From Thiobius zoothamnicola (GTDB lineage Bacteria > Pseudomonadota > Gammaproteobacteria > Chromatiales > Chromatiaceae), in the NCBI GenBank assembly GCA_963678215.1, contig OY782758.1, forward strand, positions 2,232,001-2,296,000: 64,000 nt of DNA, written 5' to 3'. This document shows, one piece after another, positions 34,578-43,561 of the stretch (positions within the stretch are counted from its first letter, which is position 1; each line of letters starts with the position of its first letter). The position numbers and the translations under genes are program-made. The notes below the pieces were generated by a model. That model ran no database searches. It saw only the letters and a list, made by a program, of their open reading frames with translations, and was not told where the DNA came from.

Positions 34578-34654
34578 TGGTGCCCCTGAGACGATTTGAA
34601 CGTCCGACCTGCCGCTTAGGAGGCGGCTGCTCTATCCAACTGAGCTACAGGGGC
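34578..34654 (-). tRNA. tRNA-Arg(CCU)
   Basis: On the minus strand the acceptor GCCCCTG (34648-34654) pairs with CAGGGGC (34582-34588), discriminator A, encoded CCA (34578-34580). The anticodon stem GCCGC/GCGGC encloses the loop CTCCTAA, anticodon CCT, which reads AGG arginine codons. D-loop and TTCAAAT T-loop are normal. It faces tRNA-Ser, separated by about 200 bases. No integrase or flanking direct repeat is seen. Confidence 0.97.
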
Positions 34655-34883
34655 TTTTAGGGGGAATCGGTTTCGGGTAAATCCGCTGATGGCCGAGATA
34701 GAGCGGATTCCACCTGAGGCGCAAGCATTTTACATGTTTTGGTCTGACTCAAGAAATTTATATTATGAATTCGTCCGGCTAATTATAGGTGGAGAGACGA
34801 ATTAAAAGGATTAATCGTGATCTGAAGCAGCCGTTGATTATTCATCCTATACTCCCGCTTTATTAATAGCAGCCAGCAGCCGT

Positions 34884-36737
34884 ATGGAAATCGAACTGAT
34901 TGAGATTCAACAATTTCTTGCCCAGCATCCGCCGTTTAATGTGTTACCTGAAGAAGCATTGAGGCGTCTGCCGGAACAATTGGAGATCATTTATTTACGC
35001 CGGGGAACAGATTTCCCACCACATGCGAATAAGTGTTACATCGTGCGTAGCGGAGCCTTGGAATTGGCGGATCAGAACAGCGAAAGTCTGTACGAGAAGC
35101 TGGCTGAGGGTGCGCTCTATGTGGCAGATTGCAAATCGTTTAACCAACAGGCCAGGTCAGGTAAAGCGATTGAAGATAGTCTGCTCTATATGGCAGATTG
35201 TCATTTGATGAATGATCTTGGGCGGACTTATCCGAAGTTCGGCGAATTTTTCACCCATTCTTGGCATAAACGGTTGCAAAATGCCGTAGCGAATCTGCAT
35301 GAAGAAAATCCGTTGGAATTGGCCAATCAACAACCCGTTTCAGATTTGATCCGGCATCCGCCAGTTTGTATTGAAACGGATCAGTCCATTCAGGCAGCCG
35401 CCAAATATATGACGGAACAGAACGTCAGTTCTTTATTGATCTCTGATCAGGGTAAATTGGCGGGTATTCTGACGGATCGGGATTTTCGTAAGCGTTGTCT
35501 GGCTGTTGGTCGGTCAGTCACTGATCCGGTTAGCGCCATCATGACGGCGGATCCGCATACGATATCGCCTGAAACCTCGGTTAATGCTGCCTTATTGTGC
35601 ATGGTCAGGCGCAATATTCATCATCTGCCGGTTTGTCGGGGTGATGAAATACTGGGTATGTTCACCACGACCGATATTATGCTCAATCAGGGGGGTAACG
35701 CTGCGCTATTGGCTGGCAGTATTGCAAAAGCACCAGATACCGCCACGCTGGTTAAATACAGCACTCGCATTCCCTTATTACATCGCCAATGGGTGAACAA
35801 CGGGGCCAACGCGGCGCAATTGGGCGAAACCTTGTCGCGCATGACGGACGCTATCACGATACGTTTGTTGCAATTGGCCGAAGCTGAACTGGGGCCACCG
35901 CCGGTGCCTTATGTCTGGATGGCTGGTGGCTCTCAAGGTCGTTTGGAGCAAAGCTCGCATTCGGATCAGGACAATGCGCTGCTCATCAGCGATGTCATGC
36001 AGCCCAAAGATGATGCTTATTTCGCCGAACTATCCAAGTTCGTCAGCGATGGATTGAATGCATGCGGTTTTATTTATTGTCCCGGCGACGCCATGGCGAC
36101 CAATGCCAAATGGCGCCAGCCGCTTGCGAATTGGTTGGCTTACTATGCTCATTGGGTGGGTTCGCCTGATCCTATGGCGCTGATGCTGGCCAGTATTTTC
36201 TTTGATTTGCGTCCTGTGCATGGCGACATGGACCTTTTCCAGCAACTGCAGGCACAAATGCTGGAATTGACCCGGGGTAATCAGTTTTTTCTGGCTTATT
36301 TGATGTCAAACGCCATGCAGCATCGTCCGCCCCTGGGCTTTTTCCGCCAATTTGTGTTGATCCACGATGGTCAGCATGATGATACTTTGGATCTCAAGCA
36401 TACCGGTATTGTGCCGCTGACGGATATTGCCAGGGTGTTGGCACTGGCTGGCGGTATTGAAGCCGTGAACACTTTGCAACGTCTGGATCAGGCGGTGGAG
36501 AAAAAGCTGGTTTCGACTGAAATGGCGGATAACCTGAAAGATGCCTGGACTTTCATCGCCGGTTTGCGAATCCGTCATCAGGCTGCCCAAATTGCGCGAG
36601 ATGAAACGCCGGATAATTTCCTTGATCCGAAAACGTTGCCGAGCCTGGAGCGGGGCTATTTGAAAGACGCCTTCCGTATTATCCAGACCCAGCAGGAAGT
36701 GATGGTGAAACGATACGGCGCGGATAATTTGCGCTAA
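34884..36737 (+). CDS. cNMP-binding/CBS/DUF294 nucleotidyltransferase-like signalling protein
   Basis: The 617-residue cytoplasmic protein has, in order, a cyclic-nucleotide-binding-like domain (about residues 12-110), a pair of CBS domains (about 150-270; SSLLISDQGKLAGILTDRDF and HHLPVCRGDEILGMFTTTDI), a DUF294 nucleotidyltransferase domain with MAGGSQGRLEQSSHSDQDNA (about 348-367), and a C-terminal DUF294 helical domain (about 475-610). CBS pairs usually bind adenine nucleotides. Relatives often sit beside acetate permease and a DNA polymerase III epsilon-like exonuclease; neither is present here. Substrate and target unknown. Confidence 0.87.
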   Translation: MEIELIEIQQFLAQHPPFNVLPEEALRRLPEQLEIIYLRRGTDFPPHANKCYIVRSGALELADQNSESLYEKLAEGALYVADCKSFNQQARSGKAIEDSLLYMADCHLMNDLGRTYPKFGEFFTHSWHKRLQNAVANLHEENPLELANQQPVSDLIRHPPVCIETDQSIQAAAKYMTEQNVSSLLISDQGKLAGILTDRDFRKRCLAVGRSVTDPVSAIMTADPHTISPETSVNAALLCMVRRNIHHLPVCRGDEILGMFTTTDIMLNQGGNAALLAGSIAKAPDTATLVKYSTRIPLLHRQWVNNGANAAQLGETLSRMTDAITIRLLQLAEAELGPPPVPYVWMAGGSQGRLEQSSHSDQDNALLISDVMQPKDDAYFAELSKFVSDGLNACGFIYCPGDAMATNAKWRQPLANWLAYYAHWVGSPDPMALMLASIFFDLRPVHGDMDLFQQLQAQMLELTRGNQFFLAYLMSNAMQHRPPLGFFRQFVLIHDGQHDDTLDLKHTGIVPLTDIARVLALAGGIEAVNTLQRLDQAVEKKLVSTEMADNLKDAWTFIAGLRIRHQAAQIARDETPDNFLDPKTLPSLERGYLKDAFRIIQTQQEVMVKRYGADNLR

Positions 36738-36797
36738 AGGCTTTGCTCGCAGATTCGCCCAATCCGTAACCATTAACAACATAAGAGACCCGATGAT

Positions 36798-37802
36798 ATG
36801 GATAAAGATGAGAGTGGATATCTGGCGATGCTCCGTCATATTCTGGATAACGGAGTTTATGAAAAGGATGACGGAGACGATTACGGCAGGAAGCAGATAT
36901 TCTGTCATATGTTGAGATATGACCTGAGTGATCGGCGGTTGCCGCTGATCACTTCCAAGCAAACCTGGTTCAAGGGTATTGCTTACGAGATGCTGTGGTT
37001 TTTATCCGGCTCGCAACGTCTGGATTTCTTACACGACAATAATGTGCATTTCTGGGATGTGTGGGGGAATGAGAAGAATTATGTCGGGCCGATGTATGGG
37101 TATCAATGGCGACATTGGCCGGTGGATCCTGATGTTAACCGGATTAAGGTGTGTATGCCGTGCTCACATCGCACGCGCCGCGCTTGCAGTGTGGCCAAAC
37201 AGGATCTTCAGGATGTTGGTCGTTGTCCGGAGGGCAAGTGGCGACAGGAGGTTGACCAGATCGCTGCGCTGATGGATGGGTTGAAAAACCGGCCAGAGGC
37301 CAGATCTCATGTCGTGGAAGCCTGGCGACCCGATCATATTCCGCTTCAATCCATCAAGATTTGCCATGATCGGTTGCAGTTCTATTATGAAAAAAGCCGG
37401 AATGAACTCAGTTGCTCCTTGACTCAGCGCAGTTGCGATGCATTCCTCGGCGTGCCTTTCAATATCGCCCAATATGCGTTGCTCTTACATATGGTGGCCC
37501 ATCAACTGGGTTGCAAAGCCAAGGAATTTATCTGGATCGGCCAGGATGTGCATGTCTACGATAATCATTTCGATCAAGTGGAGAAACAGTTAGGTGCTGA
37601 GGTGCGCGAATTCCCTAAACTGTCCTTTACCCGTCAACCTCAATCCATTTTTGACTATACCTATGCGGATTTTGAACTTATCGGGTACGTTGGCGGCGAA
37701 AGAATCCCTGGCGGCGTATCAGCGCAAGGAAAACCCGGGAAAGGTCTGCCCTTACCTTTTGATCGGTATTATGCGGAATACGGCGAATCTACGGATGCTT
37801 GA
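36798..37802 (+). CDS. Divergent thymidylate synthase family protein with Cys-rich insert
   Basis: The 334-residue product belongs to the thymidylate synthase fold: MLWFLSGSQRLDFLHDNNVH, GPMYGYQWRHW, the catalytic Cys189 in IKICHDRLQFYY, SLTQRSCDAFLGVPFNIAQY (Arg211, Asn222) and VHVYDNHFDQ. Compared with E. coli ThyA (264) several things are odd. After QWRHW it has about 35 extra residues with Cys119, Cys122, Cys130 and Cys143. The DRTGTGT loop that carries phosphate-binding Arg21 reads DGDDYGR; only one of the paired arginines 126/127 remains (ARSHVVEAW). The usual end PVAI is replaced by an unrelated 37-residue tail. The Asn that selects uracil bases is kept. It may be the cell's dTMP synthase or an enzyme on another nucleotide substrate. 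Confidence 0.82.
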   Translation: MDKDESGYLAMLRHILDNGVYEKDDGDDYGRKQIFCHMLRYDLSDRRLPLITSKQTWFKGIAYEMLWFLSGSQRLDFLHDNNVHFWDVWGNEKNYVGPMYGYQWRHWPVDPDVNRIKVCMPCSHRTRRACSVAKQDLQDVGRCPEGKWRQEVDQIAALMDGLKNRPEARSHVVEAWRPDHIPLQSIKICHDRLQFYYEKSRNELSCSLTQRSCDAFLGVPFNIAQYALLLHMVAHQLGCKAKEFIWIGQDVHVYDNHFDQVEKQLGAEVREFPKLSFTRQPQSIFDYTYADFELIGYVGGERIPGGVSAQGKPGKGLPLPFDRYYAEYGESTDA

Positions 37803-37860
37803 TGGTATTCGATGAGCCATCATCAGTTGCTTGCCAAGTAAGTCAGTAAAGGAGCAAAGT

Positions 37861-38310
37861 ATGTCAACATTCCACTTGGCTCAGATCAATATCGCCCAAG
37901 CCAAAGATGTCATGGAATCGCAAACCATGCGGGGGTTTGTTGCGCGTATTGATGAAATACATGCCTTAGCGGATAAAGCTCCAGGTTTTATCTGGCGGTT
38001 GCAGACCGAAGCAGGGGATGCTACCGCTATCCGGGCATTTGAAGATCCAATGCTCCTGGTGAACATGAGTGTTTGGGATGATGTGGAATCGTTGAAAAGA
38101 TATGTTTATCAGTCAGCTCATGTTGAGTTGATTCGGGATCGCGATGCCTGGTTCAATAAAATGAAACTTGTTCATCAGGTCTTGTGGTGGATTCCGGCAG
38201 GTCATCTTCCAAGTCTCCGTGAGGGAAAAGAGCGGCTGGCGATGCTGCAAGAACGAGGGCCGAGCCGTGACGCTTTTACCTTTGCGAAACCATTTCCTCA
38301 ACCGAGTTGA
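37861..38310 (+). CDS. DUF3291 family protein
   Basis: The 149-residue product matches the DUF3291 family of small alpha-beta proteins related in fold to antibiotic-biosynthesis monooxygenases: STFHLAQINIAQAKD at the start, DKAPGFIWRLQTEAGDA, MSVWDDVESLKRYVYQSAH and the aromatic LVHQVLWWIPAGHLPS. AAGGAG lies eight bases before ATG 37861. Function unknown. It follows the thymidylate-synthase-like gene on the same strand by 58 bases. Confidence 0.8.
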   Translation: MSTFHLAQINIAQAKDVMESQTMRGFVARIDEIHALADKAPGFIWRLQTEAGDATAIRAFEDPMLLVNMSVWDDVESLKRYVYQSAHVELIRDRDAWFNKMKLVHQVLWWIPAGHLPSLREGKERLAMLQERGPSRDAFTFAKPFPQPS

Positions 38311-38361
38311 AAGATGGCGGTATCTGCCGCTAAATTTTCGCGCATTTTTACTGCGATACCC

Positions 38362-39132
38362 TCAACTCAAGGCATACCATTGACTGACTTCGGTTTGTTG
38401 CAACAGGGTTAGGCGAGAGGGAATGCAGGCGTCAACGTCACTTAGCACTTGTTTGGCGAGTTCTGGCGTATTATTTTTTTCACTCAGATGACCAGCCACT
38501 AAATATTGCAGCCGTTGGTAGTTGATCTGACTGAGAAATTGTGCTGCTTGCACATTATTCAGATGGCCGTAATCGCCGCCGACCCGTGCTTGTAAGGAAG
38601 GGGGGTAGGGGCCGCGCGCGAGCATTTGAAGGTCATGATTGCATTCCAGCAATAAGGCGTCCAGTTCAGCGTAACAGTCAATCAGGTAGGGGGTGATGCT
38701 GCCGAGATCCGTTAATAAACCCAATGCCTGCGTCATGTGGCGGAATACGAACTGACAAGGTTCGCGCGCGTCATGCGGCACGGCAACTGGGGTGATCTCA
38801 ATATCTCCGACCTGGAAAGACGCATCATGACTGCCGAATAGGCGGCGGTCAGGCAGTTTACCGAAGTCAGCCGCACGGCCTGTGCCGTGCGTCATAAACA
38901 CTGTCAGGCCATAACGCCTGGCCAGTGGGCCGATGCCGCGTCTGTGGTCGCCATGTTCGTGCGTGACGAAAATGGCGTTGATTTGCGACGGGGAAACCTT
39001 GGCCTGACGCAGACGTTGCTCAATCTCACGTAAACTGAAGCCGCAGTCAATCAGCAATAATGTCCGCTCAGATTGGACTAATGTGGCGTTGCCCCGGCTG
39101 CCGCTGCCTAAAGATGCGAAGCGTAGCGCCAT
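38362..39132 (-). CDS. MBL-fold metallo-hydrolase, YycJ/WalJ-like
   Basis: The 256-residue protein has the metallo-beta-lactamase motif THEHGDHRRGIGPLA (about residues 57-71), a later VAVPHDAREPCQFVF, LLTDLGSITPYL and VAGHLSEKNNTPELA, so all metal ligands are present. It begins MALRFASLGSGSRGNATLV, the usual start of the YycJ-type group, for which exonuclease activity has been proposed. It follows bamC by 11 bases on the same strand. Confidence 0.87.
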   Translation of the reverse strand: MALRFASLGSGSRGNATLVQSERTLLLIDCGFSLREIEQRLRQAKVSPSQINAIFVTHEHGDHRRGIGPLARRYGLTVFMTHGTGRAADFGKLPDRRLFGSHDASFQVGDIEITPVAVPHDAREPCQFVFRHMTQALGLLTDLGSITPYLIDCYAELDALLLECNHDLQMLARGPYPPSLQARVGGDYGHLNNVQAAQFLSQINYQRLQYLVAGHLSEKNNTPELAKQVLSDVDACIPSRLTLLQQTEVSQWYALS

Positions 39133-39143
39133 GGTGTCGCGTT

Positions 39144-40295
39144 TTACTGCAGTTGTTCGCGCAGCAGATCAATGATGCGTACGCTGGTGTCTGTACGGTC
39201 AGCCTTACCCTGGCTGTTTAATACGGATGTTTCAACCAGATTGCCTGCGTTACGCACCAGAATTTGGTAGCGATTGTCTTTGGGTGCCTCATCTTCGCCC
39301 CAGAACTTGAACATGGACCAGAAACCGCTGCTTGTTGCTCTGGTGGCCGGGTCGTTATATTGGATGTAGTAAAGGCCGGCGGATCGGTTGCGATCTTCAA
39401 TGACGAATCCGGCCCGGTCCAATGCCAGGCCGATCAAGCGCCATGACCGGGCGAAGCCTTCAGGGATCAGCAATTTGGCGCCTTCGTCGCCTTTCACCAT
39501 CTGTACTAAAGATTGTTTGCGCTTGCTGTCGGCGGCTAATTGCGCGCGCGCGCGTTCATCAGTCGTGCCCAGAAATACCATCAGTCGGCGTAACATCACC
39601 GCCTCTAATTGCGGGTCGCGGTCGCGTAATGTCCAGATAGTGTTTTCGCCTGTGCTGGAAGCGGTTTCGACCAACTTTTCCTGCATGCCATAGTGCGTCA
39701 GATAAAGTTCGGTTTTGCGGTTATCCAGACGTTCAAAACGTACCTGGTATTGATCACGCAAGCCGGTTTCATAAAGTCCGTCAAAAACCCGGCGTAAACT
39801 GTCAGTGATGAAGTCACGCGAGATGTTGGCGCGGTTTTCCAGCCAGGCGGTGCGTATAAACCCCAGTTGCGGGTTTTGTTCTTCCAGTAATGTGCCTTGA
39901 TCCTGCCAGAAATCGATAACGCGATCCCATACGGCCTCGGCGGGGGCGTCCACGATCAACCAGCGCATATCGCCATCCCGTCCGACTTCAACTTGGGAAC
40001 TCTCTGGCAATACATGGCTTTTCAGTGGGCTGAATGGTTGCGTATTCCGACTTTCCTGATCCATCGACAGGCCGGAATAGCTGGGCGAAACATCCAGCAA
40101 GTCTGGTACCCGCATGCGATCATTGATGCGCGCGGATGCCAGATCAGGCGGTACGACTAAGTTACGCTGCGCTTGTTTTTCGCGTTTGTAATCGACTGAG
40201 CTGTCGGGAATTAATTTATCAATGCCTGTACTGCCGCAGGCGCTAAGCCCCAAGGCGGTGATAATCCAGAATATTGGTTGGAGTCGGAATTTCAT
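39144..40295 (-). CDS. bamC: Outer membrane assembly lipoprotein BamC
   Basis: BamC (NlpB, formerly DapX) is a lipoprotein of the BAM complex that inserts outer-membrane barrels. The 383-residue product has a lipoprotein signal with lipobox LSAC (Cys20), an unstructured N-terminal stretch with LVVPPDLASARINDRMRVP that binds BamD, then two helix-grip domains (about residues 105-225 and 260-380). The length is a little above E. coli BamC (344). It follows dapA by 29 bases, the classic dapA-bamC operon. Confidence 0.94.
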   Translation of the reverse strand: MKFRLQPIFWIITALGLSACGSTGIDKLIPDSSVDYKREKQAQRNLVVPPDLASARINDRMRVPDLLDVSPSYSGLSMDQESRNTQPFSPLKSHVLPESSQVEVGRDGDMRWLIVDAPAEAVWDRVIDFWQDQGTLLEEQNPQLGFIRTAWLENRANISRDFITDSLRRVFDGLYETGLRDQYQVRFERLDNRKTELYLTHYGMQEKLVETASSTGENTIWTLRDRDPQLEAVMLRRLMVFLGTTDERARAQLAADSKRKQSLVQMVKGDEGAKLLIPEGFARSWRLIGLALDRAGFVIEDRNRSAGLYYIQYNDPATRATSSGFWSMFKFWGEDEAPKDNRYQILVRNAGNLVETSVLNSQGKADRTDTSVRIIDLLREQLQ

Positions 40296-40324
40296 TTTTG
40301 CTCAATGTCGTGCTGATATATTTC

Positions 40325-41212
40325 TCAAGACGCCGCGACGTTAATGTCGGCCTGATGTAATGCCTGTAATACGTCAGGCTGTGCATCCGCCGATAACCAA
40401 GTCAGTGGCAAACGGATTCCCTGATCAATCAATCCCATGGCGTATAAGGCGTATTTCACCGGAATAGGGTTGGATTCGGCGAATAATGCTTGATGTAGAC
40501 CGCTCAGGGGGGCATCCAGTTCCGCCGCCTTGGCGGCGTCGTCAGATAAAGCGGCTTGGCACATGGCATGCATCGCCGTCGGCGCGACATTGGCGGTGAC
40601 GGAAATATCGCCGTTGGCACCTTGCAAAATAGCTTGGCGCGCTGTGGCATCATCACCACTGTAAATGGCGAATTTTTCATCAACCCGTTGACGCAGTTCA
40701 ATGATCCGCTGAATATCGCCGGTCGCTTCTTTCACCCCGATGATATTAGGCGCGACAGACAGTTGGACGATGGTATCAGGCAGCATGTCAACGGCTGTGC
40801 GACCCGGTACATTGTATAGGATTTGATCAATGTCCACCGCTTCGGCGACCGCCATAAAGTGCTGGTATAACCCTTGCTGGGTTGGCTTATTGTAATAGGG
40901 GGTGACGAGCAGGCAGGCGTCCGCACCAGCTTGCCGGGCGCAGCGGGTTAAGGTAATCGCTTCTTTGGTTGAGTTGGCACCAGTACCGGCGATGATGGGT
41001 ATACGGCCTGCGGCCAGTTCAACCGTGCGAGCGATGGTCGTGCAATGCTCGTTTTCATCCAGAGTGGCGGACTCTCCTGTGGTGCCGACTGAGATGATCG
41101 CATCCGTGCCTTGCGCCACATGCCAGTCGATCAGGCGTTTAAGCGCTACGTCATCCACGCGACCATCTGATAGCATAGGGGTGACGAGAGCAACGAGGCT
41201 GCCTTGAATCAT
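40325..41212 (-). CDS. dapA: 4-hydroxy-tetrahydrodipicolinate synthase
   Basis: DapA condenses pyruvate and aspartate semialdehyde in diaminopimelate/lysine synthesis. I place the start at ATG 41212 behind GGAG, giving 295 residues beginning MIQGSLVALVTPM; the longer frame to 41344 overlaps mutM and is rejected. Schiff-base Lys161 (IIGVKEATGD), catalytic Tyr133 (YNVPGRT) and GTTGESATL (residues 43-51) are all present. With lysC nearby it supplies the same pathway. Confidence 0.97.
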   Translation of the reverse strand: MIQGSLVALVTPMLSDGRVDDVALKRLIDWHVAQGTDAIISVGTTGESATLDENEHCTTIARTVELAAGRIPIIAGTGANSTKEAITLTRCARQAGADACLLVTPYYNKPTQQGLYQHFMAVAEAVDIDQILYNVPGRTAVDMLPDTIVQLSVAPNIIGVKEATGDIQRIIELRQRVDEKFAIYSGDDATARQAILQGANGDISVTANVAPTAMHAMCQAALSDDAAKAAELDAPLSGLHQALFAESNPIPVKYALYAMGLIDQGIRLPLTWLSADAQPDVLQALHQADINVAAS

Positions 41213-41315
41213 TGATAGCTCCAACAAGTAATGGCATGTATAAATGAAAATTGCTGTGGATTTTAACGAATCGCTCCATGAAAGCGTAGTGGTTTGTCTG
41301 GCGGCGTGATTTTTT

Positions 41316-42125
41316 ATGCCTGAGTTACCTGAAGTCGAAACCACCCGGCTTGGTGTGCGCCCGTGGATAAAGGATAAGGTGGTCAGCGGCGTTTCGGTCC
41401 GGTGTGACCGACTGCGCTGGCCAGTGCCGGATTTAAATCATTTGCTGGTCGGCTCGACAATATTGGGTGTGCAACGCCGGGCGAAATATTTATTGCTGCC
41501 ATCTAGTCATCAGGGCGCTTTGATCATCCATTTGGGGATGTCGGGCAGCTTGCGCATTGCGCCGATTGAGGCGTCGCCAGGGCCACATGATCATATCGAT
41601 ATCCGATTTGAGCAATATTGTTTGCGTATGCGCGACCCGCGTCGGTTCGGGGCTGTACTGTGGAGCACGCAGCCCCTGGCGCATCCACTCCTGAAATCCC
41701 TTGGCCCGGAGCCATTGAGCGAGGCATTTGATATTGATTACCTGTGGTGGCAGGCGAAGCGACGCAAGATTGCGATTAAAAGTTTGCTGATGGATGGAAA
41801 GGTCGTGGTTGGGGTGGGTAATATTTATGCGACGGAAGCTTTGTTCATGGCTGGCATTCACCCTAACCGACCATGCAATCGCATTTCTAAGCAGCGTTTG
41901 GCGCGCCTGTTGGAGGCAGTGAAGCGGATTCTGACTCAAGCGATTGCCAAAGGAGGCACGACGTTGCGGGATTTTCAGCGGGAAGATGGTCAGCCGGGTT
42001 ATTTTCGTCTGGACTTACGGGTATATGGACGGGCTGGTGAAGCCTGTCATCAGTGTGGTCGCAAATTGAAAAGTCTTAAGATCAATCAACGCGCCAGTGC
42101 GTATTGTGGTTATTGTCAGCGATAA
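41316..42125 (+). CDS. mutM: Formamidopyrimidine-DNA glycosylase
   Basis: MutM (Fpg) removes 8-oxoguanine and formamidopyrimidines from DNA. The 269-residue product starts MPELPEVETTRLGV with Pro2 and Glu3 of the active site, has RRAKYLLL, HLGMSGSLRI, GVGNIYATEALFMAGIHP, and ends in a zinc finger with Cys244, Cys247, Cys264 and Cys267. It is divergent from dapA by 103 bases. Confidence 0.97.
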   Translation: MPELPEVETTRLGVRPWIKDKVVSGVSVRCDRLRWPVPDLNHLLVGSTILGVQRRAKYLLLPSSHQGALIIHLGMSGSLRIAPIEASPGPHDHIDIRFEQYCLRMRDPRRFGAVLWSTQPLAHPLLKSLGPEPLSEAFDIDYLWWQAKRRKIAIKSLLMDGKVVVGVGNIYATEALFMAGIHPNRPCNRISKQRLARLLEAVKRILTQAIAKGGTTLRDFQREDGQPGYFRLDLRVYGRAGEACHQCGRKLKSLKINQRASAYCGYCQR

Positions 42126-42317
42126 GTGTTACTTAAAAGCGCCTGAGAATGCTTGGTGAGGCTGGTCAACGCGGGATTAAAAATTATAGAATCGCGCGCT
42201 GTTTTTGCGAGGCATAAGATTTACTCATTCAGGTGGAAGCCGTAATATCCGCCGTGCCGTTGTAAGTGATCACTTGGTTTTTTTCTTTGTCAGCGCAGAT
42301 CATTGGGGGAATGCATC

Positions 42318-42695
42318 ATGAAGAATCCGGTCGGTTTTTTTGAAATATTCGTAAACGATATCGAAAGGGCCAGAAAATTCTACGAATCAGTATTTGAAGT
42401 CAATTTGGAAAAGATGGATGATCCGACGGATTCAACCGTTGATATGTGGTCTTTTTCTTGTGATTTTTCCCAATATGGCGCTTCCGGCGCGCTGGTCAGA
42501 AGGGATGGTTGTCCTGCGGGTGGAAATAGCGCGATCGTTTATTTCTCCTGCGAAGACTGTGCTATTGAAGCATCAAGAGTGGAAAATGCGGGCGGTCAGA
42601 TTGCGCAATCAAAATTTTCGATTGGCGAGTATGGTTTCTGCGTGATCGCTGTGGATACGGAAGGTAATACGATTGGGTTGCACTCTGAAAAATAA
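42318..42695 (+). CDS. VOC-superfamily (glyoxalase-like) protein
   Basis: From ATG 42318, eight bases behind GGGGGA, the product is 125 residues. It has the paired beta-alpha-beta-beta-beta pattern of the glyoxalase/dioxygenase (VOC) superfamily: NPVGFFEIFVNDIERARKFY at the start and IGEYGFCVIAVDTEGNTIGL near the end. Such short single-domain proteins have many substrates and the reaction cannot be read from sequence. The neighbours (mutM, cytochromes) give no further clue. Confidence 0.8.
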   Translation: MKNPVGFFEIFVNDIERARKFYESVFEVNLEKMDDPTDSTVDMWSFSCDFSQYGASGALVRRDGCPAGGNSAIVYFSCEDCAIEASRVENAGGQIAQSKFSIGEYGFCVIAVDTEGNTIGLHSEK

Positions 42696-42818
42696 AAATT
42701 TACAGGTCGCAAGGATCTCAATAGATGGCGTCGCCGTTGAGTTTGATTTGTATGCGGAGCTTTGAACGTTGATAAGAAGTTCCAGGAAATTCCACAAATA
42801 ATGAGGAAGGAGGAGATG

Positions 42819-43136
42819 ATGATTGTGAAAATGGCAGGTGCCATGAGTGTCGCGCTGTTCAGCGCAACGCTGGCCATGGCGGCGGGGAACCCTGAAGCAG
42901 GTCGGGTGAAATCAGAAGCTTGTCTGGGGTGTCATGGCATACCCAGTTATAACAATGTGTATCCGACCTACCATGTGCCTAAGCTGTCGGGTCAACAGGC
43001 GGATTATCTGGTCGCCGCGCTGAAAGCTTATCGGGATGGCCAACGCCAACATGGTACGATGTCTGCGCAAGCTTTCGACATGACTGATGCGGATATGGCC
43101 GATATTGCCGCATTCTGGCAAGCTCAGGGTGAATGA
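42819..43136 (+). CDS. Small periplasmic cytochrome c (class I)
   Basis: The start at ATG 42819 sits five bases behind AAGGAGG; ATG 42816 is also possible. The 105-residue precursor has a signal peptide (MIVKMAGAMSVALFSATL, cleavage near AMA/A) and one heme site CLGCH (mature N terminus). The later Met is in the MSAQAFDMTDADM region. Electron carrier of the c553/c5 type is likely. It is followed 10 bases later by a second cytochrome, so the two form a pair. Confidence 0.88.
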   Translation: MIVKMAGAMSVALFSATLAMAAGNPEAGRVKSEACLGCHGIPSYNNVYPTYHVPKLSGQQADYLVAALKAYRDGQRQHGTMSAQAFDMTDADMADIAAFWQAQGE

Positions 43137-43146
43137 GGGACGCAAC

Positions 43147-43491
43147 ATGAAAAAACTGTCAAATATTTTGCTCGCCAGCCTTTTCATGCTGGTTCTCTCC
43201 GTCTCGTCGGTTTCCGCTGGCGGGAATATTGAAGATGGAAAGGAAAAATCCGCTGTCTGTGCCAGTTGTCACGGTTTTGATGGCATCAGCCCAGCGGCGA
43301 TTTACCCGCATATTGGCGGCCAATATGCGGATTATCTGCTGCATAGTCTGCGCGGCTATAAGTCCGGCGAACGCCAGAACATCATCATGCAAGGCATGGT
43401 GATGGCGTTGAGTGATGATGACCTCAAAGATTTGGCGGCTTACTACGCCAGTCTGCCCGGTGTGCTGAAAGAAGGCGCGCCTAAGCCTTGA
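43147..43491 (+). CDS. Small periplasmic cytochrome c (class I), second of pair
   Basis: From ATG 43147 the product is 114 residues with signal peptide MKKLSNILLASLFMLVLSVS and heme site CASCH. HIGGQYADYLLHSLRGYKSG and the Met in IIMQGMVMALSDDDLKDLAAYY match the cytochrome c553-like family. It shares the pattern of its neighbour (SGQQADYLVAALKAYRDG), so the pair arose by duplication. A terminator follows at once. Confidence 0.88.
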   Translation: MKKLSNILLASLFMLVLSVSSVSAGGNIEDGKEKSAVCASCHGFDGISPAAIYPHIGGQYADYLLHSLRGYKSGERQNIIMQGMVMALSDDDLKDLAAYYASLPGVLKEGAPKP

Positions 43492-43498
43492 TCTGTGT

Positions 43499-43538
43499 GC
43501 GAGGGGGGTAGCGCTTGCGGGTATCCCCTCGCTATTTT
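43499..43538 (+). terminator. Terminator behind the cytochrome pair
   Basis: GCGAGGGG (43499-43506) pairs perfectly with CCCCTCGC (43525-43532), with a small inner stem CGC/GCG (43512-43514, 43517-43519), followed by TATTTTG. It begins eight bases after the cytochrome stop and separates the pair from the next gene. Confidence 0.7.
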
Positions 43539-43561
43539 GCTGTTCTGGCGTTCCCACATCC

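Noticed and set aside
34261..34660. Genomic island at the tRNA pair
   Set aside because: No integrase, no direct repeat of the tRNA ends and normal housekeeping genes on both sides.
37594..37815. Frameshift at the end of the thymidylate-synthase-like gene that would restore the usual tail
   Set aside because: The alternative frame also lacks the PVAI-type end, so the unusual tail looks genuine.
41213..41344. Longer DapA starting at 41344
   Set aside because: The added residues overlap mutM and are unlike DapA; ATG 41212 has a good ribosome site.
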